Below, in pieces: positions 25,635-35,549 of a stretch of 37,196 nt of DNA (its first letter is position 1; each line of letters begins with the position of its first letter). Made by a program: the position numbers and the translations under genes. Where the stretch lies: positions 1 through 37,196 of the IMG/VR virus record IMGVR_UViG_3300032287_003855, one strand, 5' to 3'. Below the pieces are notes generated by a model. That model did not search any database. It was given only the letters and a program-made list of their open reading frames with translations, and was not told the origin of the DNA. The DNA comes from a virus.

Positions 25635-27287
25635 TTAGAATGATCCACCAGTGATTGGGTTTCTCATAACAATTTTTAATACTTTGGTTGGATCTTTAAC
25701 CCAGATACTTGGCATAGTTTGAGTCATAAATACTCTATAACCATTGAAGTTTCCAGAAGATGCAAATCCTTGAGATCTACCCATATAGTCCATAGTACCA
25801 TTTTGGTAGAACCATTTCATCTCGCTATCCCATTTAAGTTTTAACAAGAAGATGTTATCATTAGTATTGTCAGTAATGTCAAATACAATGAAGTTGTAAG
25901 ATGATAATGGGTATCCATCAATGATAGGATTCTCAATATCATTAGTGTGAACATTGTCAAACGCAGGATTCAATACAAACTTAACATTTGCCAAGAAAGG
26001 AATTGTGTAGCTTGTGAAAGCAAATCCAAAGTTTAAGTCCATTGCGTTGTTACCTGTAATAGCACCAACACCAGACTTATCCATGTTCGCAACTAATCCA
26101 GAGTAAGAAGAACCTAAGTTAGCAGTAAATGCTTCTTTTTTGATTGCTTCGTTAACCATTCTCATACCAGCCATACCAGTTTGAACAATGATTTGACGAC
26201 CTGGATCTGGTCCTTTGAATTCAACTTTACCATTGTAGAAGTTAAAGATCTCAGAACGGAACAACTCTAAGTTGAATGTATTCTTGTTATAGATTCTCTT
26301 GAATGAGTTATCTAATTGAGACCAAAGTCCTACTGATAATCTAATATCATCTGGACCGTCTTGTTTAATTCTACCACCTTGTCCCCACATTAAGTAAGTT
26401 TCGATGTCATTTGCAACTTTTGATAAGTGAGCTGCTTCTAAGTTAGTAACGAATGAACGAGTCAAATTACCATTATCATATGATTTTTTGATCCAATCTT
26501 TACCCATTGCTTTTACCATGTCATCAATCTTAGTGATAGATGGGTCAAGGTTTTTATCAAATGATCTCCAGATTTCAGTTACAGGAACTGTACCGTCTGC
26601 ATTCAATCCACCTTTCATCATCATGTCAGCACGAGATGAAATTGAATAGTGTACGTGAGCTTCAGCACCTCCTACGAAGTTGTAGTACTCACGGAAACCA
26701 TTTTGCAATTCTCCGATATCTGAAAATCTTTCACCATACTCACCACGAGCAGAACCTTTTCTGAAGAATTTAGTTCCTGGTTTAAGATACTTTTTATCTA
26801 AAGTAGCAGTGTTGTTGTTGTTTACTAATTGTACTGTGTAGATAAAACCATCTCCTGTTGGAAGAATGTCCTCTGAAGGTACAATGTAAAGCTCAAGACC
26901 TTTATATTTGTCATAAGTGATGATATCACCTGATCCAAATATACGTCTGTTAATTTTGATTTTGAACAAAACTCCGTCAGCTCCTAAAGCAGTCTGAGTA
27001 GGTTCAACGTCTTCAACAATGTACGGAAGATCTTGTACGATTGGCGTTTGCCATTTGTACTCTCCACGAGCATTGTCTACCATTATGGTGTTTTTACCAC
27101 CAAAAGATGCCATCTGATAAAGAGGCATTTCTACCTTTTGCGTCATTGCCCAAAGATCTACAGGACCTAAATCCATAGGTTCTGAAGTTTTAAGCATGTT
27201 TTGCAAATGGTAAGAGTCTACATGCGAACTTACCTTGTAAGTTGTATCACGCAAGAAGAGACCATTGTTTAAAACAGGTGTTGCCAT
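25635..27287 (-). CDS. Major capsid protein (550 aa)
   Basis: The 550-residue protein starts MATPVLNNGLFLRDTTYKVS. Its mixed alpha/beta sequence, Gly-rich patches and position (after portal and scaffold, before connectors) fit an HK97-fold major capsid protein. Features include an N-terminal arm (to about 60), a beta-rich region (YIVEDVEPTQTALGADGVLF), a central helical part (AAHLSKVANDIETYLMWGQ) and a C-terminal beta region ending VLKIVMRNPITGGSF. The codon use shows more C-ending codons than its neighbours, as expected for a highly expressed gene. A hairpin follows the stop. Family membership is inferred from genome order and length; crAss-like capsid proteins are of similar size. Confidence 0.8.
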   Translation of the reverse strand: MATPVLNNGLFLRDTTYKVSSHVDSYHLQNMLKTSEPMDLGPVDLWAMTQKVEMPLYQMASFGGKNTIMVDNARGEYKWQTPIVQDLPYIVEDVEPTQTALGADGVLFKIKINRRIFGSGDIITYDKYKGLELYIVPSEDILPTGDGFIYTVQLVNNNNTATLDKKYLKPGTKFFRKGSARGEYGERFSDIGELQNGFREYYNFVGGAEAHVHYSISSRADMMMKGGLNADGTVPVTEIWRSFDKNLDPSITKIDDMVKAMGKDWIKKSYDNGNLTRSFVTNLEAAHLSKVANDIETYLMWGQGGRIKQDGPDDIRLSVGLWSQLDNSFKRIYNKNTFNLELFRSEIFNFYNGKVEFKGPDPGRQIIVQTGMAGMRMVNEAIKKEAFTANLGSSYSGLVANMDKSGVGAITGNNAMDLNFGFAFTSYTIPFLANVKFVLNPAFDNVHTNDIENPIIDGYPLSSYNFIVFDITDNTNDNIFLLKLKWDSEMKWFYQNGTMDYMGRSQGFASSGNFNGYRVFMTQTMPSIWVKDPTKVLKIVMRNPITGGSF

Positions 27288-27328
27288 TGTAATTAAATTA
27301 ATTTAAGGTTAATATTGTTTATTGTTAA

Positions 27329-28591
27329 TTATCGTCTACTAAATATGTTTTGAGGTTTACTCAATCTTTTTGAAGGTGTTCTTTCATCTACTTCGTCATC
27401 TTTAACATAAGAAGACAGTTTACGTGCTTCTTCTGTTTTTAACTTTTTAACTGTATCCTGAACAACTTCATTCTTTGCTTGTTTTCTAATGTTTTCTTTG
27501 TAATCTTCCGGATCAGAAAGTAACCATAATGTTTCAGCAATTAAATCGTATCTTGGTTTTTGACCAAACTGATAATCTTCTAATAGTTTACCAAGCAAGT
27601 TGGTTGGTCTACCAGTAAGACTTTCATATTTAACTGTTGTAAGTTCATCCCACAACATCTTTTGTCTTTTACCATCTATTTTAACACCATTCAACTCAGA
27701 AGGTTTTAAAGTTTCATATATGTTTTGCATATAAGCTTCTTTCTTTTGTTGTTGTTGTTGTCTGTAAGATTCTTGTTGTGCAAGTTTTGCTTGTACAACT
27801 TCTTCTTGCATATCATTCAATTTAGGTTGAAACTGAATTGCTTTCTTTTGCAAATTACCATTATCAAACCATTCTTGAATTTGATCTTCAATTAGTTCTT
27901 GATCTCCACCTCCAAACCCAGATGCTTGTAAATATTGTCTAACAATTATTTCTTGGTGCTCTGGTTGACGTGCGTCAAGCGTTCTAACTTCTTCAACTTG
28001 TGCAAGTGCTCTAAATAGACCTTTTAAATCTTGTCCACCTTTAGCAACATACTCTGCAGCATATTGTAATTCTTCAGGTAAACTTTCAAAGAACTCTTTT
28101 GGTGTAGCAGCAGCAACTTCATTTTTCATGTTGTCTACGTTTGCTTTCCATAAATCTTCAACATCTTTCTCAGAAAGACCTCCAAGATAATCATCTAATG
28201 ATTGTTTCGAATCATCAAAATCATCAAAGGCAAACATTTCATTACCTTCAATTCTTTTCTTTAAGAAATCAACTAATCCACTTTTATCAGTTTTCTTTCT
28301 TCCTGGTTTTGATTTGATTTCCTCATCATCATCACCATTTTCTAATGCAGTATCTAATTCTGCAATTGCCTGACTTGTGTCTTCATCTTCGTCACTGTTT
28401 TTCTTTTTTGAATTATCATCTAAGAAATCCATGTTTACTGACTTGTTGTTAGATGAAAACAAGTTAGGTTTATCATCATCTTCATCATCAGATGTTACAA
28501 TACTTTCTGCACCAGGCATCGGTAAAAAGTCATCAATGTTGTCGATACTTACATTATCAACTGTCGAGTTGTTGTTCGTGTCTGTACTCAT
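27329..28591 (-). CDS. Scaffold-like protein between portal and capsid genes (420 aa)
   Basis: The 420-residue protein is highly charged: an acidic N-terminus (SDDEDDDKPN, DEDEDTSQ) and a low-complexity, coiled-coil-prone middle (QQESYRQQQQQKKEAYMQN), finishing in a basic tail (ERTPSKRLSKPQNIFSRR). This composition and the place between portal and major capsid gene are typical of phage scaffolding proteins, which assemble the shell from within and are then lost or cleaved. No protease catalytic motif was seen, so a separate maturation protease is not indicated here. The basic C-terminus would be the usual capsid-binding part. Confidence 0.75.
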   Translation of the reverse strand: MSTDTNNNSTVDNVSIDNIDDFLPMPGAESIVTSDDEDDDKPNLFSSNNKSVNMDFLDDNSKKKNSDEDEDTSQAIAELDTALENGDDDEEIKSKPGRKKTDKSGLVDFLKKRIEGNEMFAFDDFDDSKQSLDDYLGGLSEKDVEDLWKANVDNMKNEVAAATPKEFFESLPEELQYAAEYVAKGGQDLKGLFRALAQVEEVRTLDARQPEHQEIIVRQYLQASGFGGGDQELIEDQIQEWFDNGNLQKKAIQFQPKLNDMQEEVVQAKLAQQESYRQQQQQKKEAYMQNIYETLKPSELNGVKIDGKRQKMLWDELTTVKYESLTGRPTNLLGKLLEDYQFGQKPRYDLIAETLWLLSDPEDYKENIRKQAKNEVVQDTVKKLKTEEARKLSSYVKDDEVDERTPSKRLSKPQNIFSRR

Positions 28592-28668
28592 TTGTTTAAT
28601 TGTTAGTTATTTTTCAATTCTTCTTCATATATAATCTACATAATAAATCTTAAAGATTTAATATTATG

Positions 28669-28676
28669 CAAAAATA
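28669..28676 (-). promoter_or_regulatory. Weak Bacteroidota -7 element candidate upstream of the scaffold gene
   Basis: TATTTTTG on the minus strand fits the consensus TAnnTTTG and lies about 78 bases before the scaffold ATG, in the 122-base gap after the portal gene. No TTTG lies at the usual -33 distance. A short palindrome (AAATCT/AGATTT) is nearby. It may boost scaffold and capsid expression but could be chance in AT-rich DNA. Confidence 0.25.
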
Positions 28677-28713
28677 ATTTTAACTTTTTTCGACTATAAC
28701 GCTATGATTCATT

Positions 28714-31461
28714 TTACTTCTTCTTTGAAGTACTTTTTTGATCATATTTATTCTTATTCATTGCTGCAATTTGAACTTGTTTATCAGCAATTCGCTCACG
28801 TACTTGAAGTTCTTGTTGTGTTAAGTTAGCTTTACGTTGCTCGTTTACTTGTTGATTAAGTTCCTTATCACGTTGTAACGCAATGTTTTCACTTTTTGCA
28901 TTCTTTTCGTCAAGATACTTCAAGGTATCAATATAGTCAGATTGTTTATTCTCATTCATATCTTGCATACCTGTATATCCTGCAGAACGTATTTCAGCTT
29001 CACGTAAATCATTCTCACGATCCAATTGATTTTGTTCAGCTTCAAAAGCAAGTCTCTTATCTTGTCTTTCAGTTTCTGCTTGTTGTTGCATTTGGATTGC
29101 TTGTTGTTGACCTTGTTGTTCTTGCTCACGTTGTTTGTTAACTTTTTCTTCAACAGCTTTAAGTGTATGATCAATTTCAGCAAGAGAGTCAGCTTTGATG
29201 ATGTTTCCAAGATCATAAATAGATGCACCGGCAGTATTATTAGATAATGCAAGTTGTCGTATTTGTTCTGTAATCATACGTTGATTTACTTTTGTAGAAG
29301 TAAACACGTTCAATTCTCTTGCTAATAACTCAGTACCATTGATTTCAAAATTAACTTTTTCATCCATAGAAGTCATGTACTGCAGTCTAACACTTGGTTT
29401 ATTACTGTGATAGTATTGTGCAAGATCCGTACGCATCTGGTGCACGCGAGGCATCAAGTTTTCACTATGTTGTACAAAGTACATTTCTGTTTGTGAGAAA
29501 GATTGATTCAATGCTTGAGTGACACCTGTAGCAGTTTCTTGAGATGTTGGTCCACCAAGTCGTTGAGGTGTAATGCCAATTGCTTCAAATGCTTGATTTT
29601 TAAAATATGTAGAAAGTTGTATACGAGATAACAACCTTTGTGTTTGTTCAAGATTTAATACTTGATAATGCTGGAAGTTTAATGCATTCTCTGTATTAGT
29701 TATAGATGTATCCAACGGTAACATTTGGAAATTCTTCATTGCAACATATGCATTTGCCAAATTGTTTTTACCCCAGTCTTCACCCATTGAGTGACGTGGT
29801 AATGCATTCTGATCAAGCATAATTACTGTACCTAATTCATCTACTAATATGTCTGCAATCTGATTATTAACTAAATTATATCCAACTTGATACGGTTTCA
29901 TCTTGTCAATAAGAGAACGCGACTTGGTATTTCTGTCTGAGAATACAGCGCCTTCAACTGGTAATTTACAACCATACAATGTAAAGTCACCTTTGAATTG
30001 GAATCTTACCGGGCGTACATTAAGATATATTGGAGCAAATCCAGTGCTGTCGTTATTACCATAGAATGATGGTCTATTTGGTCCAATTTTGATACCACCC
30101 CACGTTTGATTGATCCATATCCAATCAATGTGTTCCCCATATAATAAGTTATCTTTTGATTTGTTTTTAAGTACAGTGTTGTCATATAAAGGTTTGTCAG
30201 TAACTTTATAGTTTTCATCCACAATCATTTCCATTGGAATACCTTCTTCGTCAATTCTTGTAAGGTGTCCAACCATTCGTTGTGATTTCCAATATACAGT
30301 TGTTACACGTAGTAATGAATAATTACTAAAGTCCATTAAGTCTTCAGACTCATTTAAAATTCTATAGATAATATCATCACCTGTATTTAAGATTGCATCT
30401 CTGTGTGCAATAAACTGACGCATTCCAAGAGAAGGTCCTTCTACATTCCACTCGTGCGAGCGCGTAGCATCATAGAATGATCCATCATTTTGAACACCTG
30501 GAAGCATATATCCTGCAGATTTTACTGGATAAATTACTTCAAGTGCAGCAAGCTGCTCCTCGTTCATCATGTAACCATACTTATCAATGATATCAGAAAT
30601 AGTCATAAGGTCCATACGACCTGCCCAGTTTGATTGAGATATATATCTTGCTTCTGGAGACTTATGATAGAATGTTAATAATGGATTCCACAGTTCAATT
30701 TCATAATCATCTTCGTTCATTTTAAAATGCCAGAATTCTCTATCTGCAATAAGCATATCTCTAAATGCAAGATTTTCAAGCTCACTCATTTTAAAACGCT
30801 CACCATCAACCTCATGCTGATGCGATGCCCATTGCTCAATCATAGAACGATAGTCTTTTTTAAAAAATTGTTCTATTTCTGGTAATGATTTTATATTTTC
30901 AGGCGACATCATTTGTTGTGCCTGTTGTGCTTGTTCTGGATCTTGCAAGTCCATTCCCATTTGTTGGATTGTCTGTTGCATTTTTTGTTCACCATAACTA
31001 ACAAGAGTTTCTTCAATCATGCTTCTTTTCATTTCAACCATCTCGTTGAAGGAAGTATCATCTACAGCACGGTATGTAATTTTATCATTACGTTTTGCAA
31101 ACTCACCGGTAAGTACATTAATAACATTAGGAATAATAGGAAAGAACTTTAACTCAAACGCAGATTCGTCTTCTTTTGTTAGAGTATCAATTAGTTCTGC
31201 CATCTCATTGTTTTCTTCAACAATGTAATCTGACTTATCAATAATACCATTTGCAAGTTTGTAGTTTTTCATTAAACGTCTTGCATTACGTCTAATTTGT
31301 TTTAGTCCTTGCATTTCGTGCCAGTCCATATTCCACGCACCCCATGTTACGTCTTTGTCTTTTGTCAACAAAAACTGAACAGGTTGGGTAATTGTACCCA
31401 TTCTGTTATACTCTGATTTTGCTCCAGCTTTTAACTGTAACGCATTATATATTTTTGGCAT
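28714..31461 (-). CDS. Portal protein (915 aa)
   Basis: This 915-residue protein starts MPKIYNALQLKAGAKSEYNR and follows TerL by 32 bases, the usual place for a portal. The body is a mixture of helices and strands with a helical wing/stem region (NLVNNQIADILVDELGTVIM). A Gln-rich, coiled-coil-like C-terminus (about 770-900: QREQEQQGQQQAIQMQQQAE) is followed by a Lys-rich end. Portal proteins form the dodecameric DNA gate at the capsid vertex and bind TerL during packaging. The long Q-rich tail is an extension beyond typical portals, and crAss-like portals are also large. Assignment rests on order, size and general look. Confidence 0.8.
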   Translation of the reverse strand: MPKIYNALQLKAGAKSEYNRMGTITQPVQFLLTKDKDVTWGAWNMDWHEMQGLKQIRRNARRLMKNYKLANGIIDKSDYIVEENNEMAELIDTLTKEDESAFELKFFPIIPNVINVLTGEFAKRNDKITYRAVDDTSFNEMVEMKRSMIEETLVSYGEQKMQQTIQQMGMDLQDPEQAQQAQQMMSPENIKSLPEIEQFFKKDYRSMIEQWASHQHEVDGERFKMSELENLAFRDMLIADREFWHFKMNEDDYEIELWNPLLTFYHKSPEARYISQSNWAGRMDLMTISDIIDKYGYMMNEEQLAALEVIYPVKSAGYMLPGVQNDGSFYDATRSHEWNVEGPSLGMRQFIAHRDAILNTGDDIIYRILNESEDLMDFSNYSLLRVTTVYWKSQRMVGHLTRIDEEGIPMEMIVDENYKVTDKPLYDNTVLKNKSKDNLLYGEHIDWIWINQTWGGIKIGPNRPSFYGNNDSTGFAPIYLNVRPVRFQFKGDFTLYGCKLPVEGAVFSDRNTKSRSLIDKMKPYQVGYNLVNNQIADILVDELGTVIMLDQNALPRHSMGEDWGKNNLANAYVAMKNFQMLPLDTSITNTENALNFQHYQVLNLEQTQRLLSRIQLSTYFKNQAFEAIGITPQRLGGPTSQETATGVTQALNQSFSQTEMYFVQHSENLMPRVHQMRTDLAQYYHSNKPSVRLQYMTSMDEKVNFEINGTELLARELNVFTSTKVNQRMITEQIRQLALSNNTAGASIYDLGNIIKADSLAEIDHTLKAVEEKVNKQREQEQQGQQQAIQMQQQAETERQDKRLAFEAEQNQLDRENDLREAEIRSAGYTGMQDMNENKQSDYIDTLKYLDEKNAKSENIALQRDKELNQQVNEQRKANLTQQELQVRERIADKQVQIAAMNKNKYDQKSTSKKK

Positions 31462-31493
31462 AGTTTATATATTTTTGACGAAGTTATATATTA

Positions 31494-33695
31494 TTATCTA
31501 ATGTTTTTAAACGGATTACGTGATCTTTGCATTGTGTTACCATTTGAGTTTGTGGTACCATAATGTCGAAAAGGACTCACTCTCAATTTAACATTTTTAT
31601 TTGACTTTTCCAAATTACCATCCTCTCTTTCAACACGTTTTGTATATCCTCTGTTTGATTCTTGCACTTTTGCAAATGCTACCAATGCACAAAACGATAC
31701 AATTCTGTCGACGTTTAGTCCATCACGATATGCAGCCATTTCTTTAAGTAACATAATATCAGGTATTCTTTCAACACCATATGTGGTTTTAACAATGGTT
31801 CCATCTGTTTTTGTTTCATGATCCAACTCTTCTTCAAGGAATTGCTTACCATATGGAATAATGTTTACTTTAAACATGGTTCCTACGTTCTTCCAACCAT
31901 ACTCTTGAAACACATTCATGTTTGCTTGTATTTCTTTTAAGAACATAATTTGTGTTTTTGGAACTAAGTACTTTTGTTTTCTACGCGCTATCATGTGCTG
32001 AATAAAGGCGCTGACGTTGTTTTCACAGATTGTCCAAGCGTTATACCATTCAATGATTAGTTCGAGTCTCTCGTGCGTTTTATTTAAGTCATCAAACCTA
32101 CCACACCATGCTGCAACAATTCTGTCTCGTTCAATTGTAGATTCAATTGATCCGTCTGCTTTGTGTGTAGTTATTTCTTGTGAAGTTTTGTATATGTAAA
32201 TTGAACACAAGGAGTCTGATGTGTTTGTTTTACCTTCAGCAACTGGATCGACAGATGCATAATATATTCCAAATCCTGGATCTTTAATTGGTCTTTCCCA
32301 CACAACTACCACACCTTCTTTATCTTGTGTTTTTGGAGATAATGGAAATTCAGATATTGGAATTTTTCTGGATTCTTTTGCGGTTACTTTACCAGTCTCA
32401 TCGCGTGATAATTCTAAAAACTCTTTATAGTATTCTCCTTCTTCGATTCTTCTTATTTGTTGTGTAACCAAATGCAATGGAAATACAGATTTAGTTCTAT
32501 GTGCAAATGCTTCTTCAATGTTAATAGGTTTCTGAGAAATACGAAGTTGATAATCATCTGGTTTTAATTTCTTTTTCCAATCTATTCTTTCTTCAAGAAT
32601 CATTTCTAAAGCTCTCTCTACCTGAGAGTTACCATATTCGTCTATACAAGGAAGCATCGACCATTGTTCTGGAATAAACAATCCACATTGTGCAATCTCA
32701 CCTTTGTCGTTTAACAGATTAGTTTCAACAGCAAGTACGTCTTTACTATCAGGATTTAATAACATCTCGCGTAATGGTTCACATTGAGCAAGATCTCCCA
32801 CAGAACCAGCAGCAATAAACTGACCGGTATATACCATACCTGATTTCATTGCTGGAAGTAAGTATTCCATAGTTGTATTCATCTTTGGAGCAATACCTGC
32901 TTCCTCATGATAAAACAATGTACATGGTCCCCCAACTCCATTAGTAGGATCTTTGTCAAGTACTAATCCAAAGATAACAGACTTTAATCCAATATCACGT
33001 TTTTTACCACCTTGATTGATTTCAATTTTTTGTTCCCAGTTGAGAACTTTATCTGGAGTACATGGTCTGTACCATGCAGTATATGTATTAAGAAAGTTTC
33101 GATATTCTTCGAGAAAACGCCATGTACCTTTTTCACTAATATAGTCTTTAAGTGAACCTGCCATTTTACTAATTGATCCTTCTTCAAACCAGAAGTAGTT
33201 AATCATTTTTGCACCATGGTAGTAACTGGATGCAATCTGACGTTTCTTTAATATAACAGCATGCTTGTATGAGTGTCTTCCAATCTCTTCATAAAGTGCC
33301 ATGTGATACTGAGCATCTCTGACTTTAGCAAATCCAAATCGTGCTTCTTCTTTATCGTAGATTGGTAGAAAGTTTAACCACATGTAGTATTCTCTGGCTA
33401 AATACCAAGTCTTGGTACCATTTTTATAGATGACGCCATTTCTACACTTTGCCTTTTGGTCATCCCAGTATGCAATATAATCTTTAGAACGCATTGGAGC
33501 AATGCAGTATACTTTGTTATTTTTATTAAACAATACTGCTTGTTCATTAAATTTCTGAGAACACTCATCAAATTCATACTGACCTGGTTCTTTAAATACA
33601 GACCACATAAATTTTACAAATTCTTCTCTTGTTGCAAATTCTGTTGTTGACCATGCGTCAGTTACATAATCATATGTTGGTACATTTATATACAT
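31494..33695 (-). CDS. terL: Terminase large subunit (TerL), ATPase and nuclease (733 aa)
   Basis: The 733-residue protein has an N-terminal packaging ATPase and a C-terminal RNase H-like nuclease. Visible: a degenerate Walker A-like LKKRQIASSY (149-158); Walker B-like TLFYHEEAG with E264/E265; and nuclease acidic residues D483 (YASVDPVAEG), E558 (AWTICENN) and D663 (LNVDRIVS). It pumps DNA through the portal and cuts it to genome length. The Walker A lacks the canonical GKT/S, a known variation in large terminases of this kind. Its ATG lies within the end of the preceding 60-residue gene (10-base overlap). The portal gene follows. Confidence 0.9.
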   Translation of the reverse strand: MYINVPTYDYVTDAWSTTEFATREEFVKFMWSVFKEPGQYEFDECSQKFNEQAVLFNKNNKVYCIAPMRSKDYIAYWDDQKAKCRNGVIYKNGTKTWYLAREYYMWLNFLPIYDKEEARFGFAKVRDAQYHMALYEEIGRHSYKHAVILKKRQIASSYYHGAKMINYFWFEEGSISKMAGSLKDYISEKGTWRFLEEYRNFLNTYTAWYRPCTPDKVLNWEQKIEINQGGKKRDIGLKSVIFGLVLDKDPTNGVGGPCTLFYHEEAGIAPKMNTTMEYLLPAMKSGMVYTGQFIAAGSVGDLAQCEPLREMLLNPDSKDVLAVETNLLNDKGEIAQCGLFIPEQWSMLPCIDEYGNSQVERALEMILEERIDWKKKLKPDDYQLRISQKPINIEEAFAHRTKSVFPLHLVTQQIRRIEEGEYYKEFLELSRDETGKVTAKESRKIPISEFPLSPKTQDKEGVVVVWERPIKDPGFGIYYASVDPVAEGKTNTSDSLCSIYIYKTSQEITTHKADGSIESTIERDRIVAAWCGRFDDLNKTHERLELIIEWYNAWTICENNVSAFIQHMIARRKQKYLVPKTQIMFLKEIQANMNVFQEYGWKNVGTMFKVNIIPYGKQFLEEELDHETKTDGTIVKTTYGVERIPDIMLLKEMAAYRDGLNVDRIVSFCALVAFAKVQESNRGYTKRVEREDGNLEKSNKNVKLRVSPFRHYGTTNSNGNTMQRSRNPFKNIR

Positions 33696-33868
33696 TTAAA
33701 AGTATTAAGAATTTTCAAGAGTTCTGTAATGTCTGTATGTTGATAAATGTTGTGTTCATGTAGAGTACCATTCCAATATGCGGCATGGTCTTCTCTATGA
33801 AAAGCATTCCAAAAACCAGTGTGATGGTTATAATGAAACATCCAGTTATATAAAGCGTTGTCTTTCAT
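33686..33868 (-). CDS. Small aromatic/His-rich protein upstream of TerL (60 aa)
   Basis: The reading frame could start at 33904, but the ATG at 33866-33868 (MKDNALYNWMFHYNHHTGFW) sits four bases after the preceding stop and is the better start. The protein is rich in His, Trp and Tyr (HEHNIYQHTDITELLKIL near the end). The stop overlaps the TerL start region by 10 bases, implying translational coupling. The family is unknown. Linkage to TerL suggests a packaging helper. Confidence 0.55.
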   Translation of the reverse strand: MKDNALYNWMFHYNHHTGFWNAFHREDHAAYWNGTLHEHNIYQHTDITELLKILNTFKCI

Positions 33869-33872
33869 GATA

Positions 33873-34388
33873 TTACATTTGATCGTAAGCAACTTGTTGT
33901 CCACCTCTCACTTGAGATTTTTGTTCTTCCATGAGGTCCTTGTACGCACCTTTAAACGATATTCTAATTTGCTCAAACTTTGCTGCAGCATTAACCATAG
34001 AATTGATATTACCATCCCTACCGTGCTCGATTGGAGTGGTCTCCATATACCGCCCAAGACGATCCAACATACTTTTGATACCCATGTACGCGCGAAACGT
34101 AGGGGTTTCATACAACTTACTACAAAGTTTGAGAGCTTCGACGATAACGTCATCTTCAGTACTAAAATTGACATTAAGCTGCGAAAGTATAAGTTCTTCT
34201 TTTTCATGTTCTTGCGTATCAAAATAAGGATTCATATCAGGATTTGGACACGTCATGTAAAATAGATACGCAAATACATTTTGATAATCATCCGGATACT
34301 CGTCAATTATCATCTTTAAATCTCTCAGTACATAACAATGTTCACTTGGAACCACTGTTCCGTTTTGAATATCAAATAGTCTTACCAT
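33873..34388 (-). CDS. Terminase-adjacent conserved protein, small terminase candidate (171 aa)
   Basis: The 171-residue protein starts MVRLFDIQNGTVVPSEHCYV and is mostly helical (LKMIIDEYPDDYQNVFAYLF; DDVIVEALKLCSKLYETPTF; FEQIRISFKGAYKDLMEEQK). Similar DYxxVFAYLFYMT...LYETPTxRAYxGIK...RDGNI proteins recur, from memory, next to TerL in crAss-like phages. Position two genes upstream of TerL and the helical content fit a small terminase, but no helix-turn-helix is obvious, so this is inference. It is followed by the 60-residue gene four bases on, and the RecB-like nuclease is upstream. Confidence 0.6.
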   Translation of the reverse strand: MVRLFDIQNGTVVPSEHCYVLRDLKMIIDEYPDDYQNVFAYLFYMTCPNPDMNPYFDTQEHEKEELILSQLNVNFSTEDDVIVEALKLCSKLYETPTFRAYMGIKSMLDRLGRYMETTPIEHGRDGNINSMVNAAAKFEQIRISFKGAYKDLMEEQKSQVRGGQQVAYDQM

Positions 34389-34392
34389 TTTT

Positions 34393-35238
34393 TTATTTTT
34401 TAGTTACAGCATTTGGATTATCCTTATACCAACTTAAGATGTCAAGTACTTCTTGTTTAAGATATGGAAGTTCATATACTTCAATATCACGAATAATTGG
34501 ATCACCTTCAACAGATGTTTTTAAAATTGGATATCCGTACTCATCTTTTTCATCTTCTTCTTCAAAGGTAATATGATGTATGATCAATTTACCAGGTTTT
34601 AAGTTAGGATTATGCTTCAGTATAATATACATATAAATACTGAGTTGTAGATTATAATGGTTTAAATTACAGTCATCTAAATGCGAAACTGGACCAAGCA
34701 TCTTTTTAGAGATACCTTCCCAGTTTTTAAATGATTCCTTTTTAATTTCTTTATTAGTCTTGTAATCTGTAATATGAACAGTATCATTTGCAACCTCAAC
34801 AAGATCTGATTGACCACATATGCCTGCTGATTTTAGATATACCATGTGTTCAGGAAAAATACCATTGATTAACTTTTGTAACGGTGCCAGCTTTTTACCT
34901 AATCCATCAAGTAACGGTTTAATAACCGGTAGTTCTGTATCATGTCTAACCATTGTCTCACAACCTACAATATCTTGTTCGCGTTGATCATGATACCAGT
35001 TACCTAATGCACATGCTCTATCTGACTCGCGCTTCCATGCTTTCTGAATTGCTTCAGGAGTCATGCCTTTCCACTTGTTATCTTTACGAGTATTTTTAGA
35101 ACATCTAAGTGCAATTGCCTCAGAATCAAATGGTTGCTTCAATCCACCTAACAATGTAGTAACTGAAATCCATTTTGTCTTGTCTTGCGGATCTATCGAA
35201 ACGTAAGAATGTGTTGCTGCTTCAAACAATATTGCCAT
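34393..35238 (-). CDS. PD-(D/E)XK nuclease, RecB/Cas4-like (281 aa)
   Basis: The start at 35236-35238 (MAILFEAATHSYVS) is chosen because it lies just past the upstream stop (35241-35243); a longer frame to 35316 would overlap that gene. Catalytic residues of the RecB-type nuclease family are in order: H83 (GNWYH), E131 (FPEHMVY), D145 (GQSDLVEV), D158 and K160 (ITDYKTNK), and Q198..Y202 (LQLSIYMYI). It cuts DNA with divalent metal. In crAss-like phages a PD-(D/E)XK nuclease lies near terminase, consistent with a role in processing replicated DNA or in recombination before packaging. There are no Cys of a Cas4-type iron-sulfur cluster, as only isolated cysteines are present. Confidence 0.85.
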   Translation of the reverse strand: MAILFEAATHSYVSIDPQDKTKWISVTTLLGGLKQPFDSEAIALRCSKNTRKDNKWKGMTPEAIQKAWKRESDRACALGNWYHDQREQDIVGCETMVRHDTELPVIKPLLDGLGKKLAPLQKLINGIFPEHMVYLKSAGICGQSDLVEVANDTVHITDYKTNKEIKKESFKNWEGISKKMLGPVSHLDDCNLNHYNLQLSIYMYIILKHNPNLKPGKLIIHHITFEEEDEKDEYGYPILKTSVEGDPIIRDIEVYELPYLKQEVLDILSWYKDNPNAVTKK

Positions 35239-35240
35239 AA

Positions 35241-35549
35241 TTATTCTTTTATTTGTTTTAGAAGCTCTTGTTCTTCTGCTTCTGTAAGTTCTGCTTTCCA
35301 AAATCCTTTTGGACATTCAGATGCAAGAGATCTTGTTTTTAGTTTTAAAGAACATCCACATTCGGAACAACATGGTTGTGTTGTAGGCACTGCGCATGAA
35401 TCACCAATTTTATCAATAAACTCACAATCCTTGCATATTTCATTTCTAAAAAATGCAATATTTTCTACGTGAGCTGTCTTGAACATATTGTTCTTGATAC
35501 CTTCCATAATCAACCCACGATTTTTCCAGATTCTAATTGGATTTGCCAT
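35241..35549 (-). CDS. Cys-rich zinc-ribbon-like protein (102 aa)
   Basis: The 102-residue protein has Cys at 39, 42, 52, 60, 61, 64, 66 and 79 (CKDC, PCCSECGC), a likely zinc-binding layout. It starts MANPIRIWKNRGLIMEGIKN. This start overlaps the HU-like gene by 17 bases; an internal ATG at 35507 (residue 15) would avoid that, so the true start is unsure. The end (ELTEAEEQELLKQIKE) is an acidic helix. It follows the IHF-like gene and precedes the nuclease. Possibly a nucleic acid-binding helper; unknown family. Confidence 0.6.
   Translation of the reverse strand: MANPIRIWKNRGLIMEGIKNNMFKTAHVENIAFFRNEICKDCEFIDKIGDSCAVPTTQPCCSECGCSLKLKTRSLASECPKGFWKAELTEAEEQELLKQIKE

Noticed and set aside
35239-35316. 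Longer N-terminus of the RecB-like nuclease
   Set aside because: It overlaps the coding end of the Cys-rich gene, whereas the internal ATG at 35236-35238 is placed exactly after that stop and begins with family-like sequence.
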